NCBI GenBank assembly: GCA_036925085.1
Contig: JAUPFP010000017.1
Span: 4,166,960 to 4,230,959, forward strand
Direction: 5' to 3'
Length of the DNA: 64,000 nt
From: Brachycybe producta
Taxonomy: Eukaryota > Arthropoda > Diplopoda > Playtdesmida > Andrognathidae
This document shows, piece by piece, positions 31,451 through 42,429 of this stretch. The notes beneath the pieces are model-generated. The model saw only the letters and a program-made list of their open reading frames with translations. It ran no database searches and was not told the origin of the DNA. The position numbers and the translations under genes are program-made. Each line of letters opens with the position of its first letter. Positions within the stretch are counted from its first letter, which is position 1.

Positions 31451-31825
31451 TCCCAGGTCTGTGTATGTGTGTGTGGAGTAACAAAACCATTGAAGCACGT
31501 CGGAATTTAAATAAATTTGAATAAATGAACCGTTTTTTCTCAAGGTCAACTATATGTTGAACTCTTCCTTTGGAAAGTGTAGAAGGGGGAGAGAGAAAAG
31601 TGGGAGGGAGTGAGGGGAAAACATTGGAAAGTGTAGAAGGGGAGAAAGAGAACAGTGGGAGGGGTGAGGGGAAAAGGTTGGAAAGTGTAGAAGGGGAAAG
31701 TGAGAAAAGTGGGAAGGGGTGACTGAAATTGAAATGAAAGGCGTAAAAAAAGGAAAAAACGATGTGCATGCGCACAATTGCCTGTGAATTTTGCTCCCGT
31801 CATTTATGACGGTTTACCCCACTAG
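31451..31825 (+). mobile_element. non-autonomous Helitron copy 5, inside B2
   Basis: TCCCAGGTCTGTGTATG start after A; CCCGTCAT/ATGACGG hairpin and CCCCACTAG end before T. The interior has three diverged copies of a GTGTAGAAGGGG-type segment. B2 sequence resumes at once on the right. Confidence 0.8.
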
Positions 31826-32293
31826 TAGAGAAATAAACTTCAAAGAGAGTGCTATGTCTGGGGGCCAAATCAATGCACACCTCATAGACTTCAAAGGAAA
31901 ACACACAAGAAAAATAGAAAAAACAGAAGAATGAAAAAAAAACTGAAAACAACCCCAACTCGGTCGCCACAACACTCCGGTAAAACTTACCCGTCTTACC
32001 GCCGCTCGATCTACCTTGGGACAGGTCGAAGCACGGGCCAACCCTCCTCTTGTCCGTCTGCGTCCATGGGTAGCGCCGGTCAGGAGATATCACCACAAAT
32101 CGACGGTCGATTGACTGACGAAGATGACGGAGAATCTACGGTGAATCCCCGGTGGATCTCACCGTGGATGCCGATGCGAAGCACTGGCCGACAAGCCGGA
32201 AACAAGCCGAAACAGGACGGTGAAGTGCCAGTGTAACCACACCAGCAAACCCCCACCCTCCCTGCGGTAACTTCCCCAGTTATGTATATAATA

Positions 32294-32371
32294 TCCCAGG
32301 TCTGGGTGTGTGTGTGTGGAGTAACACTGTACAAAAACCTTGAAGCATGTCAGAATTTATATAATAATTCA
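32294..32371 (+). mobile_element. Helitron copy 6, 5' end only
   Basis: TCCCAGGTCTGGGTGTG after A, then GGAGTAACACTGTACAAAAACC. Similarity stops near 32,371 in element C sequence. Truncated. Confidence 0.6.
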
Positions 32372-32389
32372 TAAAAATTTCGCCATGGC

Positions 32390-33177
32390 AGCTTCCTTCT
32401 GCTTAAGCTGAGCCTCTCTCTCTGCTAGAGCTTTCAACCTAGCAGTGTACCTAGCAGCACCAGACTTTTTCTTGTTTTCGAACCGTCCTTACGGTACTGC
32501 TGGGTAGGGAACTCCGCGACATAGAAACGTTTCCTATCCGCCATCAGGAAACCTCTTGACTGTGATTGGTTCTTCACACATTCATCTTGCCGTTCTAGAC
32601 GGTCCGCTTCTGCCTCCCCAGAAGGGTCGACCCGAATTGGAATGTCCTTCATGGCTGGAGTTCCCTCCCGGGATCCGGTCATTGACCGTTTAGCCGGGGA
32701 GGCCAACCCTCTCCCTTCAGACTTCGAAGAGTCCTCTAAAGAGAGGATATGTTGGCCTCTCCACTGCCGAGAGAAGGGCACCACGTTATCCTCCATGGTG
32801 TCCACTCCCGCCTCCGTGTCAATGACAAGGATACCACCCAATGAGGTATCCCTGTTTTCCTCAGCCAGGCTAGCCAATTCTAGCCAGCTTTGGTCTACCT
32901 GAGTACCTAGCTTTGTTGGTGAGGTGGCCGCCAAACCGGTGGCATCCTCTCTGACGGGTGTGCTCAACCCCACCGGCTCACCAACTGCTGCAATCTCCAT
33001 GGCTCCCAAATTAATGATTGCCCTCGGAGATGCCACGGTGGGAGTCAGTGTTAACCATCCCCACACCGACCCAAAATACAGAGGGGTCCATGGGGACGGT
33101 GGGACCACCATCGCAGACTCCGCCAACAGTGGACCCAAAGGTCCTCTGTAGGCGAGGTCCGCAACGGCCTGCCCCAA
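32390..33177 (-). CDS. element C unassigned 3' frame
   Basis: A 247-codon frame (33177-32434) with acidic/Thr-Ser-rich sequence, LEDSSKSEGRGLASPAKRSM, and a basic FYVAEFPTQQYRKDGSKTRK near the end. A shift at about 32,470 opens a further GAARYTARLKALAEREAQL stretch, probably a charged helix. It lies between the protease and the 3' LTR, where A and B carry their accessory frame, but I see no clear similarity to those proteins. No fold recognised. Confidence 0.5.
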
Positions 33178-33699
33178 AGCTCCACATCACCCGGATGCAA
33201 AGAGCTGAGGAAGAGGAAGAACTGCTGCTCCCCCACTGATATCCTCCTTCTCCGCCGTGGTCACCTGCAAGAACCAAAAATAACCATAAGAAAGTTTCCG
33301 ACTACGGTAGGAAGTGATTTCCACATACTTTTACTGTGAGAAATCGCTTTCCAGCCGGGCAAGCACCGCAGTACACGGCGGTAGCCATCCCCGATGGTAA
33401 TCGCCCCGGTCGGAACCGGCCAAAAACCTGTTTGGCCGGTCCAAAATCCGCAATTCATGGTACGGTATGTTGGGTGGCGATTTCCTTGGGCTTTCACCAT
33501 GTAAAATCCCGTTTGCACCATGCAAACCCGTGACTCATGGTAAAAACCGTCCCTCATGGGAGTCACATGGTCGGATTTGGCCAAACTTACGCTTGGACCA
33601 ACCAATTGGAGAACTGGTCTCGGCGAGTGCAGGCAACACAATGTTGACCCACCCATCCACCTTTTCAGGATCTGCAGGCATCCCTTCCGGTATCCCAAA

Positions 33700-34215
33700 A
33701 GGAGGGAGTAGCAGAGGCTCCACAGAATCATGAAGCTTCGCCAACGCCTCCAACAAGTTCGAAGGGGTACTTCTTGCGAAGTACCCTGTAAAGCCTGATT
33801 GGCCAGTGCGGCATGAAGAGCATCCGGATGCGCGGTCCAGATGTCTTCCCAGAAATATATTTTCCGGCTCACGATGCCCAAAATCAACCCAAACCGAGAA
33901 GCCAGGTCGACACCTATAATGGCTTCTCCTTCACCCTCAATGAGAAGATGGGTTCGTATGAACCTCCCGTGGATTGACATGTCCACGTACATGACTCCTA
34001 TCACAATGGAGTACTGCCCATGCTCGTCAAGCATGAGGGGAGGTTAACCTCCTGCAGCGGTAACCCCATTTCCTGTGCCACTGACATGCTCATGACCGAA
34101 ACCTCGGCCCCTGTGTTGACAATCGACTCAACCAGCCGATCGTTCATCGACACCAGTACACGTGGTGCCCCACGCAAGTAACCATGGCTTTGTAATTCCA
34201 GAATGGGCAACCATC
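33700..34215 (-). pseudogene. element C protease, catalytic Asp replaced
   Basis: The 34210-34001 frame has LVESIVNTGAEVSVMSMSVA, a retropepsin active-site loop with Asn for the catalytic Asp. The partner motif EAIIGVDLASRFGLILG lies in the next frame (34034-33850). At least one frameshift separates them. Inactive as read. Confidence 0.72.
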
Positions 34216-34589
34216 GTTGCCCAACATTGGTTCTCCTAGCCTCATACGTCTTCCCATCTACAAGGGACGGTCATACCGGATGCTTGGGGGTCTGGGTTCC
34301 AGTCTCCAAAGCCCTCGCAATGCCCGTACCGTCTGAACCTTTTCCCCTGCATACAGGGAAGAAAGGTGCCACCTAATTTTCCAGTTGGGCCAGCGCAGCT
34401 TCCAATGTGGAGCATGGCTTTGGAAACACCCAATGGGTAACTTCCGGGTCCGCAGACCTCGCCAGAGGCACCCCTGCTTCATGCAGGATACCCAAGTACT
34501 TGGACACTGCCCAAAGGTATATTCCTTCCTCACTTCGCCAGCTTTGCCGGGCACCTGAGTTTTTAAGCGTACCTAGTCGACTGCAGCTC

Positions 34590-34850
34590 AGTTCTGCAGC
34601 GACCGGTGCCGGTTTGACAAGGGCGCAACATCATCCCTGGCAACAGGTAGATAGAACATCTGTCCATCAATAATTACAGTTGACAGATACTCCCGGCCCT
34701 GCAGTACCAAGGGTGCTAGACCCGGCATGTACCGCATCACTAGACTTTCGCCCGGTGATACCCGGGCAACCTGTCCTTGGGCAACAGCCTTCAGACAGTC
34801 CTTCTTAAGGTGACCCATCTAGTTCCACCGAAAACATGGACCTGCTAAAC
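34590..34850 (-). pseudogene. element C nucleocapsid region
   Basis: CFRWN (34,845-34,830) then a stop, then MGHLKKDCLKAVAQG in the same region: the parts of a single CCHC zinc knuckle separated by a small lesion. A linker leading to the protease follows. Confidence 0.65.
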
Positions 34851-35120
34851 CAGCCATTTGGACGAACCCTGACAGGGCCGCTGTGGACTTATTTCCACCC
34901 TGGCCCTGCCACTTCGTCTTTTTACCCTTCTGCCCTCCGGTCTTGGCAGTGGCTCCATCCGATTTGGATGGTAGCAGAGCCCTTGGGCTGTGCCACAGCA
35001 TCGTGGACCTCGGCCATAGCCTTGGTCCCTGGTACTGTCAAGGTACGGGCAGGTAACTCTCCCACCGTCAGCATGTCGGCCTCAACCAACATTGCCTCAG
35101 CGGTAAAGTCCCTTACCGTC

Positions 35121-36104
35121 TCAGCCTTGGATCCCCAGAGAGGTCTGATAATTGCCGGCTGAAGTTTCTTCCTGAACCGGAGGAGTCGACAAGACTTCCT
35201 CACGAGAAAAAACCCGTTCTGCTAGCTCAATGAAGCACCAGTAGAACGCATGGAGTGATTCCGAAGGCCCCTGCATCATTGCTTCGAAACGGTCGAAACA
35301 GGCCTGAGCCTGATGCTTGGTTCCAAAGCACTGAAACATGGCCTGCTTCAGCTCTGGCCAGGTCAGGTCCGGCTCGAACTCCACCAAACTGGTGTAGTGT
35401 TCCTCGGCTGGACCATCGCGCAGGTACGTTAAGAAACTGCACCTGGCCTCGTCCGTCCAGCATTGAGCCAGAGCTTTGGCTTCAAACTGCCGGAGAAAAG
35501 GCGTCATGTCCTCTCGTCCATCATACCGAACAAACAGGGACAGGGACAGGGTTGAAAAACCCAAACACCTGGATCTCTGACGGGACAGCCGGTGCAGGCG
35601 TCCACGCGTTACCTGCTGTGGTGCCCTGCTCCGGTTCCCCGAAGTCTCAGCATGAGGCTCAGCATCAGTGGGATCCACCAAGTGGACCCTTGGTCGCTGA
35701 ATGGCCGGAGGAACTCCCCGACCAATTCCTGCAGGAGTGGTCAAAATTTCTCCTGGAGGCATCCACCCGGCCGGAGCCGGCGGCACCTCCCTCTGTGCAT
35801 CCCTCTGGTGCACGGGCAATGGCGAGAATTGCGGTATGGTCGGTTGGGGGTTCCCCCAAGGTAGTTGACCCTGCATTCGCAGATGGTCAATCCCTTGGGC
35901 AACCGACCGGAGTTCTTCTTTGGACATCGACGCCAACCATGATGCCACGTCCACTAAAGAACCCGACAGGGACCCCTCTGGCTTTTCTTGCAAAAGACCA
36001 CCTTCATGTCCAACCGGACGAAAGGTGGTGGAGGTCAACAGGCCGGCCATTGACCATCCGCCTGTACCAGCCGGAGTCCTTCCAACTCCTTCTTCACCGT
36101 CCAA
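35121..36104 (-). CDS. gag: element C Gag
   Basis: An open frame of 327 codons. N-terminal Gly/Pro-rich part, then SKEELRSVAQGIDHLRMQGQ. The capsid-like core contains VRYDGREDMTPFLRQFEAKA, SFLTYLRDGPAEEHYTSLVE and MFQCFGTKHQAQACFDRFEA, the pattern of gypsy Gag. It is different from both A and B Gag, so C is a third family. The zinc knuckle lies further downstream in a broken part. Confidence 0.75.
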   Translation of the reverse strand: MDGEEGVGRTPAGTGGWSMAGLLTSTTFRPVGHEGGLLQEKPEGSLSGSLVDVASWLASMSKEELRSVAQGIDHLRMQGQLPWGNPQPTIPQFSPLPVHQRDAQREVPPAPAGWMPPGEILTTPAGIGRGVPPAIQRPRVHLVDPTDAEPHAETSGNRSRAPQQVTRGRLHRLSRQRSRCLGFSTLSLSLFVRYDGREDMTPFLRQFEAKALAQCWTDEARCSFLTYLRDGPAEEHYTSLVEFEPDLTWPELKQAMFQCFGTKHQAQACFDRFEAMMQGPSESLHAFYWCFIELAERVFSREEVLSTPPVQEETSAGNYQTSLGIQG

Positions 36105-36956
36105 CGGTGTTCCACCGGAGACATTGCTACCACGGTGCTGTCTCCAGTTGCAGGTTGGTCCACAGGGATTCCCCCTACGGCACCTTCCTCCGTGGAACTA
36201 CCGTATCTGTTCCCACCAACAGCACCCCCAACCGAAGCTGCCTTACCGGCCGAATACCACGGCCGACAGTGTGGGAACGCAACTCCAAACCCTCCAGTAG
36301 ACAGCTTCCACGACTAGACATTGGAGAAACGGGATCCTGGCCGGAAAAACGGGGTCCTGGCCGATTTCCACGGTGATTTCCTAGCATACAATCCGGTGAA
36401 TTTACGGACAAAAATCCGTTAATTACCGTCAAACAATGGTAGATCCTTAAACAACCACGGTGTCACGGACCAAAGTCCGTGCCCCATGGTTGGATTGACT
36501 TTCAGTGTCCTCGAGCGGAGATACTTGGACAAAGGTCCGTAATCTACCGTCCACCAACAGGGAAACTACCTTTTTACCGTGTTCGACCGGTGATAAACGA
36601 ACAAAAGTCTGCAATCCACCATTTACTTGCGGTAAAAATGCCTCTTTACTGTGTTCTACCGGTCGTGCACGGTAAACCACCATGCTACCAGTATACTTAC
36701 GGTAAAACTGTTATCCCGCTTTCGGCAGCCCTGCACGGTCAACCACCACACCCACCGTCCTACTTACGAATAACCTAGGCCTTTCCCCGGTGACCAAGGC
36801 GGTACCACGGACAACCCGTCCATGCCCCACGGTCCTTCACCGGACTACTATGGCCTAAGCCGTGATCAGCTGTAGTTCCGTGGACAAATGTCCATGCCCT
36901 AACGGCATACACACGACTCCGGTCTACCGACCACACAAGAGAGGCTAGTGGTAGCG
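36105..36956 (-). repeat. element C 5' leader with hairpin repeats
   Basis: Non-coding leader with several degenerate units of about 60-70 bp. Each carries a small stem such as CGGACCAAAGTCCG (36,467), CGGACAAAAATCCG (36,401), GGACAAAGGTCC (36,526) or GGACAAATGTCC (36,881), alongside TACCGT/ACGGTA motifs. Confidence 0.55.
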
Positions 36957-36977
36957 CTACCTGGCGCATCAACCAAT

Positions 36978-37268
36978 TGTAACGACCCGACTCGGTCGCA
37001 ACAACACCCCGGTAAAACTTACCCGTCTTACCGCTGCTCGGTCTCCTTTGGGACGGGTCGAAGCATGGGCAAACCCTCTTCTTGTCCGTCCACGTCCACA
37101 GGTAGCACCGGTCAGGAGATCTCCCACAAGTCGACGGTCGATTGGCCGACGAAGATGATGAAGAATCCACGGTGAATCCCCGGTGGATCTCACCGTGGAT
37201 GATGATACGAAGCACCGGCCGACAAGCCGGAAACAAGCCGAAACAGGATGGTGAAGTGCCGGTGGGCA
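36978..37268 (-). repeat. element C 5' LTR
   Basis: Matches 31944-32240 over CGGTAAAACTTACCCGTCTT, CGGTGAATCCCCGGTGGATC and AAGCCGGAAACAAGCCGAAA. Confidence 0.75.
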
Positions 37269-37919
37269 GCCTATTTTAGCCAGCCTAGCAGACGACAACA
37301 GGATTTAGTTTTGCTCCAAAAGGAGCAAAACTGGGTCGTCACAAGAGTCCTAAGGGCAACTTCACACCTCAGTGTGAAAGAAAATAACGGCCCTTCTCCC
37401 TCAGGACTCTTGTTTGTTTAAAATAATAACGAGGGACCTGCCTAATAAGAATTGGATTGGCACCCCTTGATATTTAATATTGGTGGGACAACCCCAACCT
37501 CAATAAATGAAAATACAAAAAAACAAACAATTAAGAGCAAGGTGTCCCATTCCAAAAATTGCTGGTCCTTCCAACTCCCAAATTTTGAAAAATAATACAT
37601 ATAAAAATAGGACCAAAACATGGTCAATCACATCACTTGCTCCTTTTCTTAAAGAGCAATCGCCATCGCACTCTTCATTTTTTTGAATTCTTCAATTCTT
37701 ATCAAGTTCTTCAAGTTTTTCAAAAGTTATCTTTGCAAGTTTGTGTGTTTTCAGCCAGTTCCATCTGTGAAACATCAAACGTTCTGTGTGTGCTCATATT
37801 TCGACTGTGTACACCACGCCTCCGGACTCTATACCTCTCTCAATAGCAGACTGATCAAGCACCGATTTCTGCTATTGTTTTGATGCACCATCAGCAGGAC
37901 AATTTTAAAAGTAAGAACA
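37269..37919. other. element B2 3' leader
   Basis: Non-coding. Homologous to about 54,850-54,240 (minus) of B3, e.g. GGGCAACTTCACACCTC and ATAACGGCCCTTCTCCCTC. Confidence 0.65.
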
Positions 37920-40063
37920 CTTTTTTCAAACCACCCCCTCCAGTGACAACGACATTGAGAGTGGAACGGCAGAGTCTGCCGAACCTCTCTCACCAGCTCC
38001 GACATACAAACCACAAATGGCGGGCACTGCCAGTGCACCTATAACAAGGAGAGTCACCTGACACATCCTCTAGGTGTCGCGCATTCTCCGAGCCTGAGAA
38101 TTTCCGCTGGCATGGAGAGAAGCGCCTACGACCAAACCTTAAGCATCCAACCAATGTCGGGCATGAAGGGAAGCCTGATGCTCCCAGTAGCATCATTCCA
38201 TTCGACGTTACGACGTTGAACACTATTAGGAGGAACGGGAGAATAGGATTGATATTAACACCATGGCATGGGGTGTCAATCAAGCCTTCCGCAACAGCAT
38301 CGCGCCTGGTCAACCCTTTCCTGGTGGGGCCACTGCGAGAGGAAAGCGCGGGGGAGGTGGGTCGGTAGTCACCCCTCTCGAGGATCTTCAGCTGGAAATG
38401 CAGCGAAAGGCCGCCATATGTCAGGCAGAAAAAGACAAGATTCGAGGGGAGAAAAGCTTGGCTTACCTCCGTGCGGCTTGCTCCCGCCTCACCGAGCTGG
38501 GTCTTCCCTGCACAGAAGGCAACTCCCAAAAAAGGAGCTCTTGCAGATCGAGGCCTGTCTCCAAGAGGCTAGACCAACCGCACCAGTGACTATACTGTCA
38601 CCGCCGCCTTCAAGGTCTCCGTCTACGTCAACGACCGCTCTATCTACAGTACATCTCCTTCATTCTCACTTATGCTCCCAGAACCATTCTGGCATGAGGA
38701 AGCACCACCAATGCCTGTTGTGCCGCTTGATTCGCCAGTGCCATCCACTCCATCTGTGACACCACCGCCTCCTCTCACACCATTGTCCATGCCACCAACT
38801 ACACGATGCACCATACCACCGAATAAGGTCACTACGACACCAACAGTACTACCTTCCATCATGGTAGTCCCCGGACCTGTTGGCATCAAGGTTCCCACTG
38901 GGGCCAGTCCCAAAGAACCTCAACAGGCCCGTAAGGACCACCACTCTCTCCAGCTCAAACGGCCACACTGCTTTCTGCCTCGTGGCTACCAAACTCGACC
39001 CCGACCCGACGGAAGAAGTCAGCAGTAGCAATACAGCTCCTCCAGATGTGGCCATCCGCCACGTGATGACTTCGGCCAAAGGGCCATGTCGCCCCAACAG
39101 GACCTGCGCATTCAAATGGACCGTGACCGTCGCCACGTGTATTGGGGCCCAACAAACGTGGCCCCGTGCTGCTCTCCTCTGCCCCCTCCGGGTTGTCCTC
39201 CTGGGAGGCCTTCACACGTGCCTCCAACACCTCCACCCTCTGACGATCGTGCAGCCTTTTGAGAAAGCAGAAGGCCATTACAGACCTTCTGCAAGACGTA
39301 ATGCGGGAGGGAGGTGATCCGAGGAAAGCACTGGGTCTTCCCCCAGGAAGCGCCAAACCAACGAAGGCCCTGAGCAAGGGATCGGCCAAGAAGTGACAAT
39401 GTCAGCGAGCCCACAACATGGCCCGGTCTGCCTTGCGGGTGCATCAACTAGCATAGGACTTGCGGCTTCCGAACCACCACGACCGGCCACACAACCCACA
39501 GTACCCCTTATCGGGCTACTTTGGGGCGGTTACCACTGAATCATCCGTACCGGGCGGCCACCTCTGGCGAGATGCTCCTCAACTACCGGTGGGTCACTTG
39601 GCAGCGCGAAGTGCACTCTGCGAACACCCTTTACATAGGACACTTCGCTCTGGAGGAAGGGTTCCCTCAATTGGACCTCCCTTCGCGGGAGCGATATATC
39701 GTGGGACTCTCCCGCCAGGCGAGCATCTTCATCATGAGTGTGTTCCCAAACCGGAGAATCGTTGAGACCTTGAGCTTTGCTGGGGACTCCGTCGATGCAG
39801 CCATGTCCGCCCTCTTAGGAGCCTTCGATAACTCCATCTTTAGACTCCATATCGGGAAACCATTCCGCACAAGTTGCCTTCACATCCCGGAACCGGATCC
39901 CTGCTATAGGATCGCCGTTCTGTGGGACACCGCCTGGGCCATCCTACACAACAAGCAATCCTCTATGAAGATCATCGGGGACCGGGACATTCAGAACATC
40001 TTCCATCGGAATCTGCCCGACGATCAGGGCCAGTGGCTCTCGGCCGCTTGCAGCTATCGATAA
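37920..40063 (+). pseudogene. element B2 accessory frame, decayed
   Basis: Same protein as the intact B3 accessory frame, broken by frameshifts. Blocks: SDNDIESGTAESAEPLSPAP near 37,945, MAWGVNQAFRNSIAPGQPFP near 38,265, a Pro/Thr-rich middle, and the C-terminal domain at 39521-40063 in one frame (RWVTWQREVHSANTLYIGHF, ERYIVGLSRQASIFIMSVFP, YRIAVLWDTAWAILHNKQSS, ending WLSAACSYR). The C-terminal domain is best preserved, differing from B3 mainly by substitutions. Function unknown. Confidence 0.82.
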
Positions 40064-40503
40064 GCCCAGTTTCTACAGATTCACGGACCCAGCACCTTCC
40101 CACCCTTTGCAGCAGGGATAGCTGCATCTGCCACATGCACTCGTGTGGTCATCACCCACTCCTCAGGTGGTGAGATTGAAATTTTTTTGCAAAAAATAAA
40201 CTATGTTATGAGCGCTTTATGTACACCCGTAATGTTCCTTTCCACAGAAATGTATCGTATTTTAATAAGTGTTCACCGCCCGGCGAACTTTCAATTTTAA
40301 TTTTAATTTTAAATCTGTATATCTTAGTTTTCAGCCTAACTTTGTACGTTGGAGGACATTGGCACTTTTGTACCAGTGCCCCTTTTTTAAATATACCTCT
40401 GTACAAGGTGTGTCCACGTCCACCCATGTTACCCTGCTGCGTAACTTCACCTTCCCCCTTTGGCTGGAGTACGAGGACATACTCCAAGCAAAGTTGGGAA
40501 GAA

Positions 40504-41180
40504 TGTAACACCCAGTAACTCCCGTTCCTGCCAAAACCATAGCCTGGGGGATAAACAACTGCTGCTTGTCCCTCCCTCCCTTCCTAATTAATATTCTGAC
40601 GATGGATTGATACACTTAGGACCATGGTCACTTGGACCTGGTTACACCTCGCAGGTGTACACAGGTCCAAGGCATAAAAGGGCCGTGTTCCTCTTTGTTC
40701 AACGTCCTTGTCTTTGCTCTCTTTTGTATTACGTTTGCTTTATTCTGTACCACATCATGGGCATGAGGACGCACCTTTAGTATTCACAATTCATCCTTGT
40801 AAACTTAGCATTAGATAAGGATGAATAAAAGCGTTATAATGGAAAGCATCATTGTCTTTATGTTTGGTAACTAATAACTTCTCTACAGAGGCCGGAGACA
40901 CCATAAGGCAGGAGACATACGATTCTGAAGCAGCTACAGCATCTTCGATTGGGCAATAACAATGGAGGATGCATATCAGCGTCGATAGAGAGAAGGATGG
41001 CCACCATCCCTCTGCATAGATTTCACCCCCATGCAGAAGGATGATCGTAATCTATCTCCATTCAACTCTTTCGGTAGCTCGAATCTTCTCCGTGCGGCAC
41101 CGCATGATGCAGAGAAGATCGAGCTATAGAAAACATCATCATAAGTTGGGTAAAAATATAGTCGAAGTCAAAAGCTCACA
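40504..41180 (+). repeat. element B2 3' LTR
   Basis: TGTAACACCCAGTAAC...AAAAGCTCACA followed by TTAT. It has segments (AATTAATATTCTGACGATGG and CTTGGACCTGGTTACACCTC) that the 5' copy has lost. Confidence 0.9.
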
Positions 41181-41394
41181 TTATCGAGCTGACTACAAAT
41201 GTTCAAATTATTTTCAGTGTAAACACAAAACATGCACACAAAAATGCGTGGAAAAGAATCACAATTTACATGGAGGTTTATGGCGTTCTTTTCGTGCATG
41301 TTTAGTATTACGCTGAAAAATTACGCATATGCATAATCAGCTCGACAACATATTTTCAACAAGCAACAAATAGTTTATTCAAATTGTCGAAGGT

Positions 41395-42149
41395 TTCCTG
41401 TAAATGGCGTAGAACTTTGTCAATCCACTGTACTCACATACAGGGGATTGACCCAGTTCTATCAGCCGATGAAGATGCCAATATCCTGTCTTGGGTCCTT
41501 TTTTCCTCCCAGTTCCACCCCTTAACACAAAGAGATCGTCCTGATAAGATTCAGCATTAAGTCTATGGGGTTAAAACTTTCTATTGTAAGTTTGTTTTGA
41601 TTATGATTGGCCAGTTTGGTTTTTACTTTTGTTTTTACCCAATCGGGGAATACTGAGAAAGCGTTCTCAGTATCCTCTTTTTGGGTATAAAAAGGCCGTG
41701 TTTTTGATGTTTATCACGCATTCTTTAAACAGACCAATTTGGGATAGACCAATGGAAATAATTGTAAATAAACTGTTATTATGCTTTAAAATTTCCAAGT
41801 CTTATTTCTTATACTTATCGGACAGAACGAAAGTTCTCGTCATTCATCATCTCGAACTGCCAACCCAGGTGTAACCCTGGATCATCACTTCTAGATGGAA
41901 CTTCAAGGAATAACACGATCAACCAGCTTTTAACGGGCGAAAGCCCAAAGGGTAGCAGACGACAAAAGATCCTTAAGAGTGTAAAGGTTCTTGAGAGAGG
42001 AACTTGTGAGGAAACAAAAGGGATAAATTTGTTCTCTTCCTCCCAAACCAGAATAGTTAGTGGCCTACCCAAATACTTTCTGATCGCTCGAAAGAGCGCT
42101 AAGATACTTTTGGACAATTATATTCAGCCCCTGAACGTGGTTCATTACA
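41395..42149 (+). repeat. solo LTR, family D, second copy
   Basis: Plus-strand counterpart of 2208-3104. Contains GGGTATAAAAAGGCC (TATA box, 41,685), AAATAAACTG (polyadenylation signal, about 41,768) and ends GTGGTTCATTACA. The 5' U3 is diverged or truncated. Confidence 0.75.
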
Positions 42150-42269
42150 ATAGGATTGTCTCAAATATAATTAGTTTCTTTTTGTTATAATTATCCATTT
42201 TATATTATTAAAATTAATTTTATTATTAAAATTTATTACATAAAAAAATTCTTCAATAACTCACTTCAC

Positions 42270-42308
42270 ATAGCATCATGGTAATACAATATATGTTTTA
42301 CTAGCTCT
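42270..42308 (-). CDS. DOCK3/4: candidate small DOCK exon
   Basis: A polypyrimidine run and AATGACAG precede a frame reading ELVKHILYYHDA. DOCK-B proteins have ELIRCLKWYMD at exactly the point missing between the exons at 43479 and 5098. A GTGAAG donor follows. The splice phase does not fit the upstream exon as I read it and an in-frame TGA lies just beyond, so this is only a candidate. About 15 more residues would still be missing. Confidence 0.35.
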
Positions 42309-42429
42309 GTCATTGGAAAAAAAAACTGTAAAATGACGGCCATTTTAAGTTTTTCAACATAGAAAGAATAGCCATTGAGCAAGCTTGTAACAATAAGAAT
42401 GCTATGATTGGTTACATTGATTAATTTAC

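Larger units (their letters stand above)
31944..37268 (-). mobile_element. gypsy-like element C nested in B2
   Basis: Direct repeats at about 31944-32240 and 36978-37268 are its LTRs: TGTAACGACCCGACTCGG at the right copy, TGAAAACAACCCCAACTCGG at the left. Next to the right copy a minus-strand primer site TGGTTGATGCGCCAGGTAG (36975-36957) shows this is the 5' LTR of a minus-strand element. Coding order on the minus strand: gag, zinc knuckle, protease, then an unassigned frame; no RT or integrase. B2 sequence resumes on both sides. Exact outer ends and target duplication are unclear. Confidence 0.75.
26805..41180 (+). mobile_element. gypsy-type element B2, 14.4 kb with nested insertions (TSD TTAT)
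   Basis: LTRs 26805-27453 and 40504-41180, with the 4-bp direct repeat TTAT outside both (26801-26804 and 41181-41184). Interior: primer site, leader, decayed gag, protease, a gap where RT, RNase H and integrase should be, 3' leader, decayed accessory frame, 3' LTR. A Helitron (31451-31825) and element C (31944-37268) are inserted in the non-coding part. The two LTRs differ by several indels (649 against 677 bp), so it is older than B3. Confidence 0.88.

Noticed and set aside
32390..32480. bZIP domain at the end of element C's last frame
   Set aside because: GAARYTAR resembles a basic region, but the first Leu heptads are out of register with the required spacing and a frameshift is needed.
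35255..36376. 373-codon plus-strand frame
   Set aside because: Lies opposite the element C Gag and its leader; composition follows the antisense of Gag and no domain is seen.
41184..41345. Small MITE with TCGAGCTGA/TCAGCTCGA ends
   Set aside because: The left end starts within the TTAT duplication of B2, with only 9 bp matching; likely chance.
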